NCBI RefSeq assembly: GCF_014905175.1
Contig: NC_057792.1
Span: 1,922,001 to 1,986,000 of the forward strand
DNA: 64,000 bases
Source of the DNA: Aphidius gifuensis
Lineage: Eukaryota > Arthropoda > Insecta > Hymenoptera > Braconidae
Reading direction: 5' to 3'
Shown piece by piece: positions 25,378-37,994 of this stretch. The notes under the pieces were generated by a model. That model was not told the origin of the DNA, ran no database searches, and saw only the letters and a program-made list of their open reading frames with translations. Each line of letters begins with the position of its first letter. Position 1 is the first letter of the stretch. The position numbers were made by a program, and so were the translations under genes.

Positions 25378-28300
25378 CATCATTTTCTGATAATTTACCA
25401 ACTAGTGTTCTATCTGAATCACTTTGACTGCTATCTTCACTATTACTTTGTTCTTGTAATTCATCAATTTCATTTGTTGCTGTTGCTGTTGTTGTTGTTG
25501 TTGTTGTTGTTGTTCCTCCAGCAACAACACTACCATTTGTATCTTTATTATTATTAATTATATTATTACAACTATTATTATCACCAGAATCAATACATTT
25601 TTTTGAATTATTAAAATAATAATTATATTCATCATCATGATTTTTATGTTCATCAATTAATTTAATATTCATTTCATCAAGTTTTTCTTTACTCATATCT
25701 GGTAAATTAATTTTTAAATAAATTGTATTATCAATATCAGTAGCTAACTTTGCCAATTTATTTATATCTAATTGATGTTTATTATTATCATTTTGCATTA
25801 ATATTATTTTACCATGAAGATCGTATATAAAACCTTGATCTCTTAAATCATCTTTATCATCTTCAAGTATTTTAACTGAATCAAAATGTGTTTTTAAAAT
25901 AACAGCACATATCATATTATCAATATCCATTGAATATTCATCAGCTAAGTCTTTTTTAAATTCACCAATTTTAACGTTGAATAATGCACGTCCATGAAAT
26001 GGACCATCAATAATATCATATTTTTCATTATCAACAATATATATTGTTGTTTTAAATGCATCTGGTGAATAATATTTAAATTTTTCATTTTTATCACGTA
26101 TTTCAAGTAACATTTCATGATAACCATTTTTATTATTACCACCAACAGCATCACTTTCTAATATTTCAGATATTTTATCATCATCTGGTTCATCATAACT
26201 ACGTTTTATATATTCTTTTTTTGAATCCCAACTTACAAGACGACACTGTTCAATATCAACAATATTATCTAAATTAAATTCTTTATATACACGTTCAACT
26301 GAACCCTTTAATGTTTCATTTTCAAAAAAATACATTTTTTTCATTTTAAGTGTATTATCAATTGGATGAACAACTGATACACGTGCTGAACATAATGATG
26401 GTTTTGGTCTATCATAAAATAATTTATTATCTTGTTCTTCAATTTTTATTTTTTTCAATAATTCTTTAATATGTGGTGGAAAATTATCAACAGTCATTGG
26501 TACAGCATTTCTTTCACTATCAATTTGACGATACATAAGCATATATGCATTTATACTTGAGCCATAATAACCACTGTAAAATGTACGTGTTGGTCCACCA
26601 CCAAATGTTTTTTGTATGTCATTTTGTGTTATTGATGTTACTTCTTGATCATTAAAACATAGCCATTCATTTGTTTTAAAATCTTTAATATATGCATAAT
26701 AATGTCCACCAGATGCTGAACCACTATGTATCATAATTGCATATAGCTCATAATTGTATGGTCCTTTAACATGACATCTATCATTATCTTGACTATGTGT
26801 ACTTGATGTTGATGGTCCATTTGACATGTCAATACCTTCATCATCATCTTGTTCATTATTTGTTGTTGTTGTTGTTGTTATTGTTGGTGGTTGTGGTATT
26901 GTTACTGGTGATGATGGTGGTGATGGTGGTGGTGTTGTTGTTGTCAATACTGATGATGATGTAATTGTTTTTGTTGTTGGTGTTGTTAATAGCTCATCAA
27001 TATTATTTAAATCACTTGTTGATGGTTCATCACATTTAACACCAACACCAGCATCTTCTTCATTAATTATTAATTCTTGTGTATCACTATTATCATCAAT
27101 AACAAATGAATTTAAATTTAATTTATCTGGAAATGATACTTTATCATTTAATTTAATACGTTGAAATGTATTATAATCAAAATCAAAACGTTTTAAATGT
27201 AATGTTAATAAATATGGAAATTTTTTAAATTTTAAACCTTTATGTGCATCAGTTTTTTTATTACATTTTTCACAATTATATTGATTAACACCATCAAGTG
27301 TTTCTGGTTGTACAAATGCACGTAATGCTTCTTGTACATCATTATATGCAACATTACAACCAAATGGTCTAACTGGTAATGGTATATCTAAAAATGTATC
27401 TTCACGACTTTTAATTGTTTTACATTCTAAACATTTAACATAATCAATCATTTTACCTTCATAAAGACGATTAATTAAATCAGATTGTTTTGTATTTTTA
27501 AATTTTTGTTCTAATGCATCAAACATAACACGACATAATTCTTGTATATCATGTTGATGCCATGCATCAGTTGAATCCCAACCAAAACTTTTTGTTAATG
27601 ATGTTGTTTTAACTGAATTTTTATCTGATGTTTGTAAATTTAAAAATAATTTTTGTAATTGATATGGTATACTTTTAGCTTCATCTTTTTCTGGTCCATC
27701 AATATATTCCCAATTATATAGTGCATTACGAAATTCAGGTGTCATATATAATGCTTGTAATAAACTATTTAAATAACATGTCATTGCTTGATTAACAAGA
27801 CCAACATAAATATTTGATGAATTGTTGTTATTATTATTAATATAATCATCATTGTTGTTGTTGTTGCTGTTGTTGTTGTTGTTAATATTATTTATTGTTT
27901 TATCATTGTGATAATTATTTGTTGTATTATTTGTATCATCATAATTATTTTGACCAATTGTTTTTATTTCTTCAATTTTGTCAAATAAACTATCAGAATC
28001 TACATCATAATTTGTATTATTTAATGTCACTGTATAATCATTTGATGACCATTGTTTATTATCATTTTTTGTTGTTGTTGTTGTATTATATTCATCTATT
28101 GGAATTGGATATTCACTTGCACAACCATTTTTAACTGATTCAATACACTGATCAAATTCATCATCATAAAATTTTTTAATAACATCATTATTATCAAAAG
28201 ATTTTATACTTTTTTCATTATCAATTATTGTATTAGTTGTTTTATTTATTATTTGTATATTTATTATTTCAATAAATTCATTTTTTTTTGAATAAAAATT

Positions 28301-28945
28301 AAATTTTAAATTTTTAAATTTTTCATTATTTGGTATTTTATTATCATCATTTATGATGGTGGATGAATGACGGAATTTTAATATTATATGTGATGTTGCC
28401 TGATATTTTTCTAGTAATTCAGTGTAGCTTAAGTTGAGTATATTATTTGTTAATTCATCAATTGTTGATTCTGGTGTTATTATAAATTTATATGGTAGTG
28501 TAAATGCTATTAAACCATTTGTTTTATCAGATACTTTTAATTCAATAAATTTTGGTGATTTAAATAATGGTTGTTCATTAACATCATCACAAAATTTATA
28601 TGCAATACCTAATTTTGATTGTTTATTTGTATCAATATTTAAATTATAATCAGCTAATTTTTTACCAGATGAATAATATAAATCAGTATTATTCAAGCAA
28701 ATTTTGCAATCACTTACTGGACGATTTTCTTTTTGTAACCATGATATTAATTGACAAATCAATGATACTTCACATTCTAATGATACTAGACATTTTTTTG
28801 TTAATACTCTTACTGGTACTGTTGCTATATCCTTGACCAATACTGTTATTATAGAATTTGAATAACTATTCGCTCCTGATAATGATGGTATTATCTGATA
28901 ATTATCAATTGGATCAAGTGATTCATCAGATGCTTCAACAACCAT
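24195..28945 (-). CDS. Usp47: Ubiquitin carboxyl-terminal hydrolase 47
   Basis: This is a cysteine deubiquitinase that removes ubiquitin from substrates. In Drosophila Usp47 (UBP64E) is reported to act on Tramtrack and the MAPK pathway. Two exons: 24430-28945 (up to the phase-2 donor, exon edge 24429) and 24195-24348, about 1,556 residues. A short N-terminal extension with poly-Asn leads into the USP fold near residue 379 (YVGLVNQAMTCYLNS). Visible catalytic residues are Cys390, His748 (SGGHYYAY) and Asn765/Asp766 (CFNDQEV). Two CxxC pairs (KCLEC, NCEKC) form the zinc ribbon of the fingers. A long disordered insert with poly-Thr/Pro splits the catalytic domain before GPYNYELYA. The C-terminal half holds ubiquitin-like modules, an Asp-rich run near 25340-25385, and ends in REHPLRIYVND, typical of the family. 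The ATG is preceded by a T-rich leader. Very confident. Confidence 0.95.
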
Positions 28946-31351
28946 TTTGATTTATATTTTTTTTCTATTATATTATTTTCTCTTTATCTGTAAACAAAAA
29001 AAAACAATTTATTTATCATTATTAATCTCAAGTTTAGTTACAACTTTAAATAGTGTCAATTTTTTATTTTTAAATTATCAAATAGCACCTGTTTATTTTT
29101 TACAATTCACTATTATTATTTTCACCCTTACTGGCACACTTTGCACTCTTTCTAAAGCTTTGGAAACTTTTCAAAAATAAAAAAATTATTTAGTTTAATT
29201 AAAATTAGATAATTGAAAAAATTATTAAAGCTGGAGTTTAATGATTAAATGAAAAACACAATTATTATGTAAAATTTAGTTGGTGAGAATAATTTTTTTA
29301 TCGATAAATATATTCTTTTTAGATAGTTGATATTGGCATAATGCCAGTTTAGAAAAAAATTGTTTAAATTGATGGAAATAAGCCGGGGTTAGTGAGACAA
29401 GATCGCACACGGCACCGAACTAACCAACCAACCCAGTAAATTAAATAAAAAGTAAAAAGAAAAATTGAAAAAAAAAAACTCCCACTGTGTTTGAATTGTA
29501 ACCAGCCAGATTTATATTTAGATGATCTAAACCAAGCTTGGAAAATGGCTCTTATATTTTAAAATGAGTGAGCCAGAATTCTCCTTTCACCCTCTTTATT
29601 CAATGCCCCCTCATTTTCACCTCATTTCTTTAATTTTTATTTTTTCATTTTAATTTATTTTGCTTTTCAATCTCAACTTGTCTTTCTTTCTCTGGATAAT
29701 TTTAAATTAATTTTAATATTATTAATTTTATTTTTAATTATTTTAATATTGATTTACCTTTTATTTATTTTTTTAATATTTTGGCGATCCAATTTTGGTC
29801 AGATGATAATCTGACACACCAATGAATACATGAGCAGCTGAAATGAAGAAAAAAATTATTTTTTTAAAATGTATTTTTGTTGATTTATATTTTTGATTTT
29901 ATTTATTTATTTATTTTGATTAGGAGGGGGATATTTGTTTTTTTTTTTTTTTTGTAAATTTTATAAATGCTTGAAAATAAATACGTTTTAATTTTAGATT
30001 ATTCCAACGAGTAAACAAACTTGTCAAAAACCAATGAATAGAATTAAATTGTAAACAATGATTGATATTAATGAAATTTGTCATTGTCAAAAATTATTTT
30101 TCCTTTTTTTTTATAAATAAATTGATTTTAAATTGTTAAATATTAGAAAATTAATTGTTTATATTATAAAATACAATAAATATTTTTTTTTAAACAAATA
30201 AAATTAAAAAATTATATTATTTAAATTTTAATGAAAAATTTATTTTCAAATTTGTAGCTTTTCCTGGAAGTCAAAGATGATTGATGAATTATTTTGTTTT
30301 TCATTGATAAAATGATAGAAATAAATTTAATTCTATAAAAAAATTGTTGAATAATTATTCGACAATTAGTCATGTAATATAAATGCATAGAATTTTTTTT
30401 TTTTTTGTGATTAATTTACAAAGCATGAATATAATTTGTCAGAAAGACATGAAATGGCTGGTCAGACAATCCAACCTGACTGTAAATGCGTCTCAGCATT
30501 ATTATCAATATAATTATATAAAAAAACTTTACATATTAACAATTACATACTATTATTAATGAAAAAATAATTAACAATACTAATTTGTTGATTATTATTA
30601 TTACTGAATTATTTGTTTATGTTCTTACCAAAAAAAAAAAAAAAATATCACTGACACATGTGTAACAATTACTTAACGGCCATGTTTCTTTAACAACATT
30701 TTTGCATTTTTGTTTCTCTCTCTCTTTCTCTTTTTATCTCTCTGTCATATTGAGTGTTGCCAATAACACCCTTAAAACAAACTAAAATATCTAGAGAAAC
30801 TTGCATGGATTTACATTTTACTGGTATTATTTTTTATTACTATCTACAAACATGTTTCTTATATAACAACATAAATATTTTTTATATTTAATAAATATTA
30901 ATTATAAATAGTTATAGAAATGTATAGAAAAAACACAACATCGAATTAAGGGGTATTTATGATTTTTTTTTTTATCTAGAAATCACTAGAAATAGGCAGC
31001 GCTACGTACGGCATTTTAAAAAAGCCCTGCCCAAGTCAGCTGTTAGCGACGGGCGACGACCAGATACGCAGTACCACGTGGTACCTCGCAGCTAGTAAAC
31101 CATAGTAAACATACTTTCAAATTTCAATTATTTAGTGTGAAATAAAAAAAAAAAAAAAAAGTATCAGTCCACATAAAAAACTTATATTTATATTATACTA
31201 AAGCTAAAAAATAGATTGTTATAAATAGTCGTATAATTAAATTCAGTTTACATATTGATCATATTGATTAAATTTTGGTAAAGAAGCGTTGGAGCGTTGT
31301 AAATCAGCGATACACTGTTTGCGAAAAAATTTAGCGAATAAACAATTCATC
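28946..31351. promoter_or_regulatory. Divergent intergenic region between Usp47 and the orphan gene
   Basis: The region is about 2.4 kb and mostly A/T. A GC-richer island at about 30990-31115 includes a perfect CACGTG palindrome, which fits a promoter for the plus-strand gene starting at 31352. A short island at about 29380-29430 is a candidate Usp47 promoter. No genes were seen. Confidence 0.5.
31071..31084. promoter_or_regulatory. 14-bp palindrome GTACCACGTGGTAC containing a CACGTG E-box
   Basis: The palindrome is perfect and lies 268 bp upstream of the orphan gene ATG, in the only GC-rich island nearby. CACGTG is the canonical site of bHLH-ZIP factors such as Myc/Max, USF or MITF/TFE. Confidence 0.5.
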
Positions 31352-32285
31352 ATGTCTTTTATAAATAAGTAAGTAAATTATTTCAATAATGAGTTAATCA
31401 TTTAATTAACTTCTCTATGTTGGTAGATATATCGTATATAATATATTGATTTATTATACATATGTATATATTGTGTAAATAAGTAAATGGCTATACCTGC
31501 ACACGTTTTCGTCATTTTAGACTTTAGAGCCAATGTGCGAATCACGTCAACATTTATCACATAACCTCATAAATTTATCCCAACTACATGCGTGTGATAT
31601 TATGACATTTTGTAAATAACTTTATTAACTTTAATTTTACAGTGTTGAAACAAAACATGAACCTTCAGATACAAGTATTTCTGAAATACAAACCGAGGTT
31701 TTGTTATATTCCATGCATGGACCTGCCGAGAAATGTAAAGCTGAAACCATGTAATGAATAAATTATTTTTAATTTTTAATTTCCACCTAAATTCACCAAT
31801 GACAATGCCAGTAAACTTTTTTTGTTTTTCTGTTTAATAGCTATTTTGATGATGATGAGGATGATGATTATGGTGATGATGATTATGATGATGATGAACA
31901 TAGACGCACCAGGAAATACCGGTTTGTCGGGGATGATTTCAAGTTGCATTTGGCTAATGTAAAAAAAATTGAAAAAGAAACAAACAAAAAACTGCCTATC
32001 CAAGAAAATATCCAACTATGGGCAAAATTTAAGGCTGAACGTGGAATATCTACTCTGTAAGATAAATTTTTTGTAATAATACTTTTGCTACTACCTCATA
32101 CAATTTATACTAACTACATGCGTGTGATATTTATGACATTTTGTAAATAACTTTATTGACTTTAATTTTACAGTGTTAAAAGAAAACATGGAGCTTCTGG
32201 TAAAAGTGTTCCTGAAATACTATCTGAGTCTTCGTTGAATCGCACATATAAACCTGCCGGGAAAAGTGAAGCTGAAAGCATGTAA
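31352..32285 (+). CDS. Small acidic orphan protein with internally duplicated exon
   Basis: I do not recognise this gene. Four exons join in frame: 31352-31368, 31643-31750, 31841-32056 and 32174-32285 (stop TAA), giving 150 residues; every junction is phase 2 with GT-AG ends. The product starts MSFIN. It then has a Ser/Glu/Lys segment, an Asp-rich run (YFDDDEDDDYGDDDYDDDE), a basic RRTRKYR patch, and a helical-looking tail with KKIEKETNKK and WAKFKAERG. Exon 4 is a diverged copy of exon 2 (VETKHEPSDTSISEI against VKRKHGASGKSVPEI), and the preceding intron ends match as well. A promoter-like island with a CACGTG palindrome lies upstream. The Asp-rich plus basic layout suggests a nuclear or chromatin-associated protein, but that is a guess. 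It could be young or lineage-specific. Confidence 0.6.
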
Positions 32286-32362
32286 TTATTGGCTGAACGT
32301 GAATTATCTAATGTGCAAGATAAATTTTTTGTAATAATACTTTTGCTACCACCTCGCCTATA
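31574..32362 (+). repeat. Tandem intragenic duplication in the orphan gene
   Basis: The segment about 31584-31755 (intron tail with ACTACATGCGTGTGATAT plus exon 2) matches about 32113-32286 (intron tail plus exon 4). The segment about 32032-32101 (GGCTGAACGTGGAATATCTA, then TAAATTTTTTGTAATAATAC) matches about 32291-32362 downstream of the stop. The second unit lacks the Asp-rich exon body: its exon-2-like part runs straight into the exon-3 tail at about 32285-32291. Its former donor reads GTGCAAG rather than CTGTAAG. Confidence 0.85.
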
Positions 32363-32466
32363 CTACTACTGTAAACATCTGATTATAAAATAAAGAGTTA
32401 CTATTATGAATTAAATAAAGAAATTATTTTAAAATAGTCATGATATTTGTTTTATTTTTACCAATA

Positions 32467-32474
32467 TATCGATA
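32467..32474. promoter_or_regulatory. DRE-type element TATCGATA
   Basis: A perfect TATCGATA lies 343 bp upstream of the RanGAP ATG, next to further TATCG/CGATA half-sites at 32495-32515. In flies this is the DREF/BEAF-32 site of housekeeping promoters. Use of the site here is inferred from position. Confidence 0.45.
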
Positions 32475-32816
32475 TGTAATATTATTTTTTAAATATCGCC
32501 GATATATTATTATCGGTCTTTTTCAACTATCGCAATTCCCTAGACTTGCAAAAAAAAATCATAAATTCCCCTAGATTCGATGGCCAAGCCGCCAACCGGC
32601 AACCATAAGTGATTTTTTTTTTTTTTCTCCACACGTTTTTTTTTCTCTCTCTCACTTGTAAATTGCTTTACACACAACCCCCAAACAACCCCCTAAATAC
32701 AATTGTTGATTTATCAAGTACACTCAACAACAAAATCATTGTTAAACAAAAGCTACGAAAAATTAAAATATAAATTAGCAATAACAAAACACAAGGTTAT
32801 AAAATAAAAATTAAAT

Positions 32817-34764
32817 ATGTTTAACTTCCAAAACGTCAGTGAAACTTTATCAAAGACAACACCAACGGATGTTCCAACTGGCGTCTCTTTTTGTGGTAAA
32901 TCATTGAAATTAAATTCTGAAGAAGATGGTAAGTAAATAAACAATTAAAAATACTTCAAAATAATACAATAAATCATTGATAAATAATTAAATATTTCTT
33001 ACATTTAAAATTTTCAGCAAATCTTGTTGTTGATGCCATTAAAAAATGCTCATCATTGTCATATTTAAATTTGGAGGGTAATACACTTGGTCCAGATGCA
33101 GCAAAGGCAGTATCAAAAGCCCTTGAAACACATGGTAAACCATTAACTCGTGCATTATGGAAAGACATGTTTACTGGACGTATGAAAACTGAAATTCCAA
33201 AAGCACTTGAATATCTTGGTACTGGATTAAAAATATCAGAAGCACGTTTATTTGAACTTGATTTAAGTGACAATGCATTTGGTCCAATTGGTGTACAAGG
33301 TCTTGCTGCATTATTAAGCTCAAGTCCATGTTTTACATTACAAGAATTACGTTTAAATAATAATGGTCTTGGTATATCAGGTGGTAAAATGTTGGCTGAT
33401 GCACTTATTAATTGTCATAATAATTCATCAAAAATTGGTAAACCATTGGCATTAAAAGTATTTATTGCTGGTAGAAATCGTCTTGAAAATGAAGGTGCAA
33501 CAGCACTTGCTAATGTATTTGATAAACTTGGTAGTCTTGAAGAAGTTGTTATGCCACAAAATGGTATATATCATATTGGTGTTGCTGCAATTGCATCTGC
33601 ATTATCAAATAATCCAAATTTAAAAATATTAAATTTAAATGATAATACTGTTGGACCAAAAGGTGCAATTGCACTTGCAAATGCATTAAAAAAATTTAAA
33701 AATCTTGAAATATTAAATTTAGGTGATTGTTTATTAAAAACACGTGGTGCAATGACAATTGCTGGTGCACTTGGTATACCTGGTAGTCATACTAGTTTAA
33801 TTGAAATTAATTTAACTGGTAATGAAATAAGATCAAGAGCTGCTGAATCATTAGTTAATGCTGTTACTGATAAGACTCAATTAACAAGTTTACAACTTGA
33901 TGCAAATTCATTTGGTGGTGAGGGTGTTGATGCCTTGAAAGAGGCACTTGAAAAAGTTGATAAACTTGATGTACTTGGTAGTTTGGAGGATGATGTTACT
34001 GATGATGAGGATGAAAGTGATGGAGATAATGAAACTGAAGATGATTCAAATAATGAATCAGATAATGATGATAATGAAAATGAAAATATATACAGTGATG
34101 TATCACAAGATGTTATTATTCAAGAAAAAGAAATAATTCATAAACCAATTAATGTTAAAGAATTTTTAAAAGCTCCAATTGGTGAAAATTTATTGATGAT
34201 TGAGGGTGATAAATTTTATGAATTTTTAGAACATGCAACAAGTTATTCACAAGAGCCACAGAGATATGTTGATGAATTATTAATTATTGTCATGAAAGTA
34301 TCGTCATTGTGTGGTAGTGGATATGGTGATGTTAGAGTTGAAGCTGAAGGTCTTACTGATAAATTGTACTTTGAATTATTTACATTTGCCAAATCAAATG
34401 ATCAACTATCACATGTTAATAATAATCTTTTGGTCAATTTGGGACTTATTAAGGTAATTATTATTTTTTTATATTTAATAAATAATATACTTGACTTGAT
34501 TTTAATGATATTAATTTGACTTTGTATTTTTGTTTGTATGTACAGAGTGAAGATAAATCATCAGGAAAAATTGAATGGAACTTGGAGGGATGTTTCAAGG
34601 CACTGGAAAAAATATGTACAAAAGAATATTTTCCATCATTGACCAAGGATGCTCTTAAATTGTTCATTGAAAAACCAATTAGAAGTGGAAAAAAATTTGT
34701 TGATCCATTCCAAGATGCTAAAAAATCATTGAAAAATATTATTGATGATTCACAGAGAACGTAA
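32817..34764 (+). CDS. RanGAP: Ran GTPase-activating protein 1
   Basis: The protein stimulates GTP hydrolysis by Ran on the cytoplasmic side of nuclear pores and so maintains the RanGTP gradient for nuclear transport. Three exons, 32817-32928, 33018-34453 and 34546-34764, give 588 residues. The N-terminal ~350 residues are RanGAP-type leucine-rich repeats (for example LSYLNLEGNTLG, LFELDLSDNAFGPIG, LQELRLNNNGLG, LKILNLNDNTVGPKG, LEILNLGDCL). The FTGR motif near residue 89-92 carries the conserved arginine known to be critical in yeast Rna1. An Asp/Glu/Asn-rich acidic linker spans about 360-400, as in other RanGAPs, followed by a helical C-terminal domain of the RanGAP1_C kind. The ATG is in exon 1 and a DRE-like site lies upstream. 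The terminal ACG-TAA overlaps a possible GTAATT donor: splicing to an AG at about 34865 would replace the end with INSQTG. Confidence 0.95.
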
Positions 34765-35199
34765 TTAATTTTTAATTTTTAATTTTTAATTTTTAATCTA
34801 TAATTTAACTTGAAAACTTTTTTTTTTTTTTTTTAAATTTCAAAATCTTAAATTGTTTCTATCAGGATAAATTCACAAACTGGTTGAGAGTGTAAATTTA
34901 TTTAAATATCTTTTTTAAGAAAAATAAAAAATAACAAAAAAAAAATTCAACTGCTGTGCAGAATGTCTTGTAATATTTTAAAATTTAAGGTTTTTACAAT
35001 AAAGTGTTTGTATGTCTAATTTATTTATTTATTTTTATATTTTTTCTATCAAAAATATCCTTTATATGTAATATATAAAAATTTCATTAACAACATACAC
35101 TAACTTCACTCATAAATAACCAGTTAATTGAGAAATAACAAAAATAGATAATTAATAACAATGCTGTCATGGAATTAAATTTTAAAAAATAATAATTAT
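34765..35199. other. Convergent intergenic gap between RanGAP and the ABHD16A-like pseudogene
   Basis: The gap is 435 bp of AT-rich DNA where two 3' ends meet. It starts with about five copies of a TTTTAA-type hexamer (34767-34800), then homopolymers and an AATAAA at about 34998 usable by RanGAP. Confidence 0.6.
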
Positions 35200-37117
35200 T
35201 TAGGCACGTGGATCCCAACCAAGTTTAAATAAATTTTGATTGAGACGTACATTATGACCTGAATTTTGATCTTTCATATACTTATTTGCCTGCAAAAGAA
35301 AAAAAAACAACAACAAATTAACTCGAATAAAAATATCAACTCATGAAATGATAAATAAACTATTAAAATTACCAAATAAACAACAAGATGTTGCTTTGAA
35401 ATTGAATCAAAATTATCACCAAGTGTTGATGGATATTTAATTGTACCATTATTGTTGTTAATATTTTCTCTAATTTTTGTTAAACAAATATTCTCATCAA
35501 GTGGAATACCATCTTGAAATAAAACTGAAAGAAGAGAGAATGAATTTAAAATTTGTCTAATAGTAAAAATTAAAATATCTATCATAAAAAATTAACCTTT
35601 TGTTTTAACAGCCAATGTAATTGAGTCAACATCAACCATTGACATTGCTAAATAATTTTTCAAAACATCAATTGTTTTATTATTATTATTATCAAGTAAT
35701 TTTGGATAACGATGAATCAACATGTTAGTGAGTAAATAATTGGCACGATTACTGGGTAAATTTCCAGTAGGTGATGACATAATTTGATCCTCTGTTCTTC
35801 TTATCAACATAACTCTACCATCATACTTATTCAACTGTTGAGAATTATCTAAATCCAAATAATCTGTTATAACATATGTGGTAAGACTACTGACAAAATT
35901 TGGCATCATGTACAAAGCTACATTCAATACATTATCAAATGTTGCATCAAGTAATAACCCATGTAAATCATAATTCATGGCAGCCCATGTTGATGTAAAA
36001 CCACCAATACTCCAACCATTTAACGCTATTTTATCAACAGTAAAATTTAATTTTTCAATTGAATATTTAATAACAGCATCAATTGCATTAATTTCTTTTT
36101 CTGGAAATGGTATACCAGTACTAATTGATTAACAGAACTGGCATTTATCACCGATTATTTCGATTGTCGATGAACATTGTATCAACTGTGTCATCATCAA
36201 CTGTTACTAACTTGGATCTTTTAGCACCAAGTACATTAAGATGTATTCTACCATCTATAAGTTTATTTTCTATTATCATATTGAATATTGATGTACTACC
36301 TGGATACATAGCTTTAACAACAATATTAGAAATTAAATAAGATATTAATTTAAAAGGTGCTGTGGTAATGGACAGCTTGATTGAAGCATCAGGCAATGTC
36401 ACACGAGGTTTTCCATTTAATAAATCTTTTGATAACACTTGATAATCTGTTGGCCATGCCCAAAACTCAAAATCATACTTTCTAATTGATTGCTTTGACT
36501 CATACGTGTAAGATTCTTGTGCTTTTGACAAAACTTTTAGGAAATTTGTATACTTTGGATTTGATGAACGAGCAACACTTCTTACTCCAAGTGTTATTAC
36601 CAAAATTGTAGTAAAAATCAAGGCTGCTATAACTATGAAACGTCCAAGTTTATATATAAATTTAAATAATTTTTTTCTTCGATGACATTTTCTTTCTTCT
36701 GTAGTTTTTCTACGACAATAACAACGACATAATTTGTAAAATAATAAAAATCCAATTTTTGGAAGTGTAAAAAGACTTAGAAAAGCAACTGCACCAAGCT
36801 GTAAATTAATTATTTAAATTATTAATTTATTAAATTAATAAATTATATATTTACACTATATTAATTATAGTATTATTAAATTTTTATGTAAAATATTTAT
36901 AACTTACAAAATACAAAATGTAATCAGCATATTTTTCAGTATTGCTTGGCTCATAAATTTTCTAAAAGTTAATAGACAATTATTAATGACTAACCTCTGT
37001 GAATTTAAATTAATTTATTCATCTATTATTACAACTAAATAATATCAATAAACATACCCAAGATCCTTCATAAAATGAATATAATCTGGGGCTCCAGATG
37101 CATGTCCAAACAGACAT
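35200..37117 (-). pseudogene. Broken tandem copy of an ABHD16A-type lipase
   Basis: It is homologous exon for exon to the intact gene immediately upstream on the same strand (37995-39960). Exons: 37058-37117 (ATG), 36908-36961, the large exon 35597-36798, 35373-35524 and 35200-35289 (stop). All splice sites are good, and the nucleophile elbow GWSIGG is intact. The large exon is disrupted at about 36118-36152. After FIDNRNNR come TGA and TAA, then about 25 nt of unrelated sequence, and homology resumes in another frame at STGIPFPEKE. About 43 residues present in the intact copy are absent, including the CEGN segment expected to form the oxyanion loop. Rescue by splicing would need an intron of about 36 nt, which is too short. 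It may be a recent pseudogene, still transcribed, or a sequence error; the clean remainder argues that the lesion is recent. Confidence 0.75.
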
Positions 37118-37994
37118 CTTTTAAATAACGTTGCTTTGATTTTTTTTCTTATTGGTAGATCATTTATTTTATGTTTTTTTTTTAGAAAGGAAAAGTCGTT
37201 GAATATTCAAAATGGAGTCAGGTAAAACGACGTGAATAACTATTTTAGTTTGGCTAATAACTTTACCCTAAATATGTTTTTTCGACGTGGAAAAGTTGTC
37301 TTTTATTGATGAGCCTAATGATCCAATGACTAATCTTCTCACGAAAAAAATATTTATTTTATATGTATAGATATGTTTTCAATTATAACTAATGTGTCAT
37401 TTTTTTAATCTTTCTTTAATTAAAAATATAAAACTGATTCAGTGATGCATGAAGTTGTTAGTTTTATTTTTTTTCATTATATAAATTCGAAAAATTTAAA
37501 TAACGTCCTGTATGTTTTTTTTTTTTAAACACATATGTACGCAAACGAGATTTTTTTATATAAAATAAATACACATATATGATTATTATTATGTAAAAAA
37601 AAAAAACAATAATAATAATGAAAAGGAAAAAAAATCCATGTACTCTGCTACGATGGAAATAATTATTGTAAAAATAAAGAAATAAGTTTCGCGAATTTCG
37701 AAACGAAACTTATTGAATATTTCGAAATTGTAGGAAGAAAATTTGTTAGTACTATTTTTTTTTTTTCTCTTTATATATTTCAAAGATTGAAAATACAATT
37801 GTATCATTTTACTGAATAATTATAAAAATTATTGTTATTTCAAAGTTGATGAAAAAAAAAAGATAAATAAATAAGACTAATAAATTATTAATAGTATGTA
37901 TTGATAATGCTGCTCACCCATTTTGTTTGAAGTTATATTTGTGTACAATTGATTTAATAAAAAAAAGAAATGATAACTAAGTGCGTTAATTAAA
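37118..37994. other. Spacer between the two ABHD16A-type copies
   Basis: The spacer is 877 bp and AT-rich. It holds the 3' UTR of the intact copy and presumably a promoter for the broken copy. A small island at about 37195-37270 (GTAAAACGACGTGAAT region) is the only GC-richer part. No gene is visible. Confidence 0.5.

Noticed and set aside
25324..25557. Poly-His/poly-Leu plus-strand frame
   Set aside because: It is the mirror of the Asp-rich and Thr-rich runs in Usp47.
26826..28836. Plus-strand open frames opposite Usp47
   Set aside because: They are low-complexity shadows (Val/Asp/Gly, Tyr/Leu/His) of repetitive minus-strand coding sequence, with no splice or start support.
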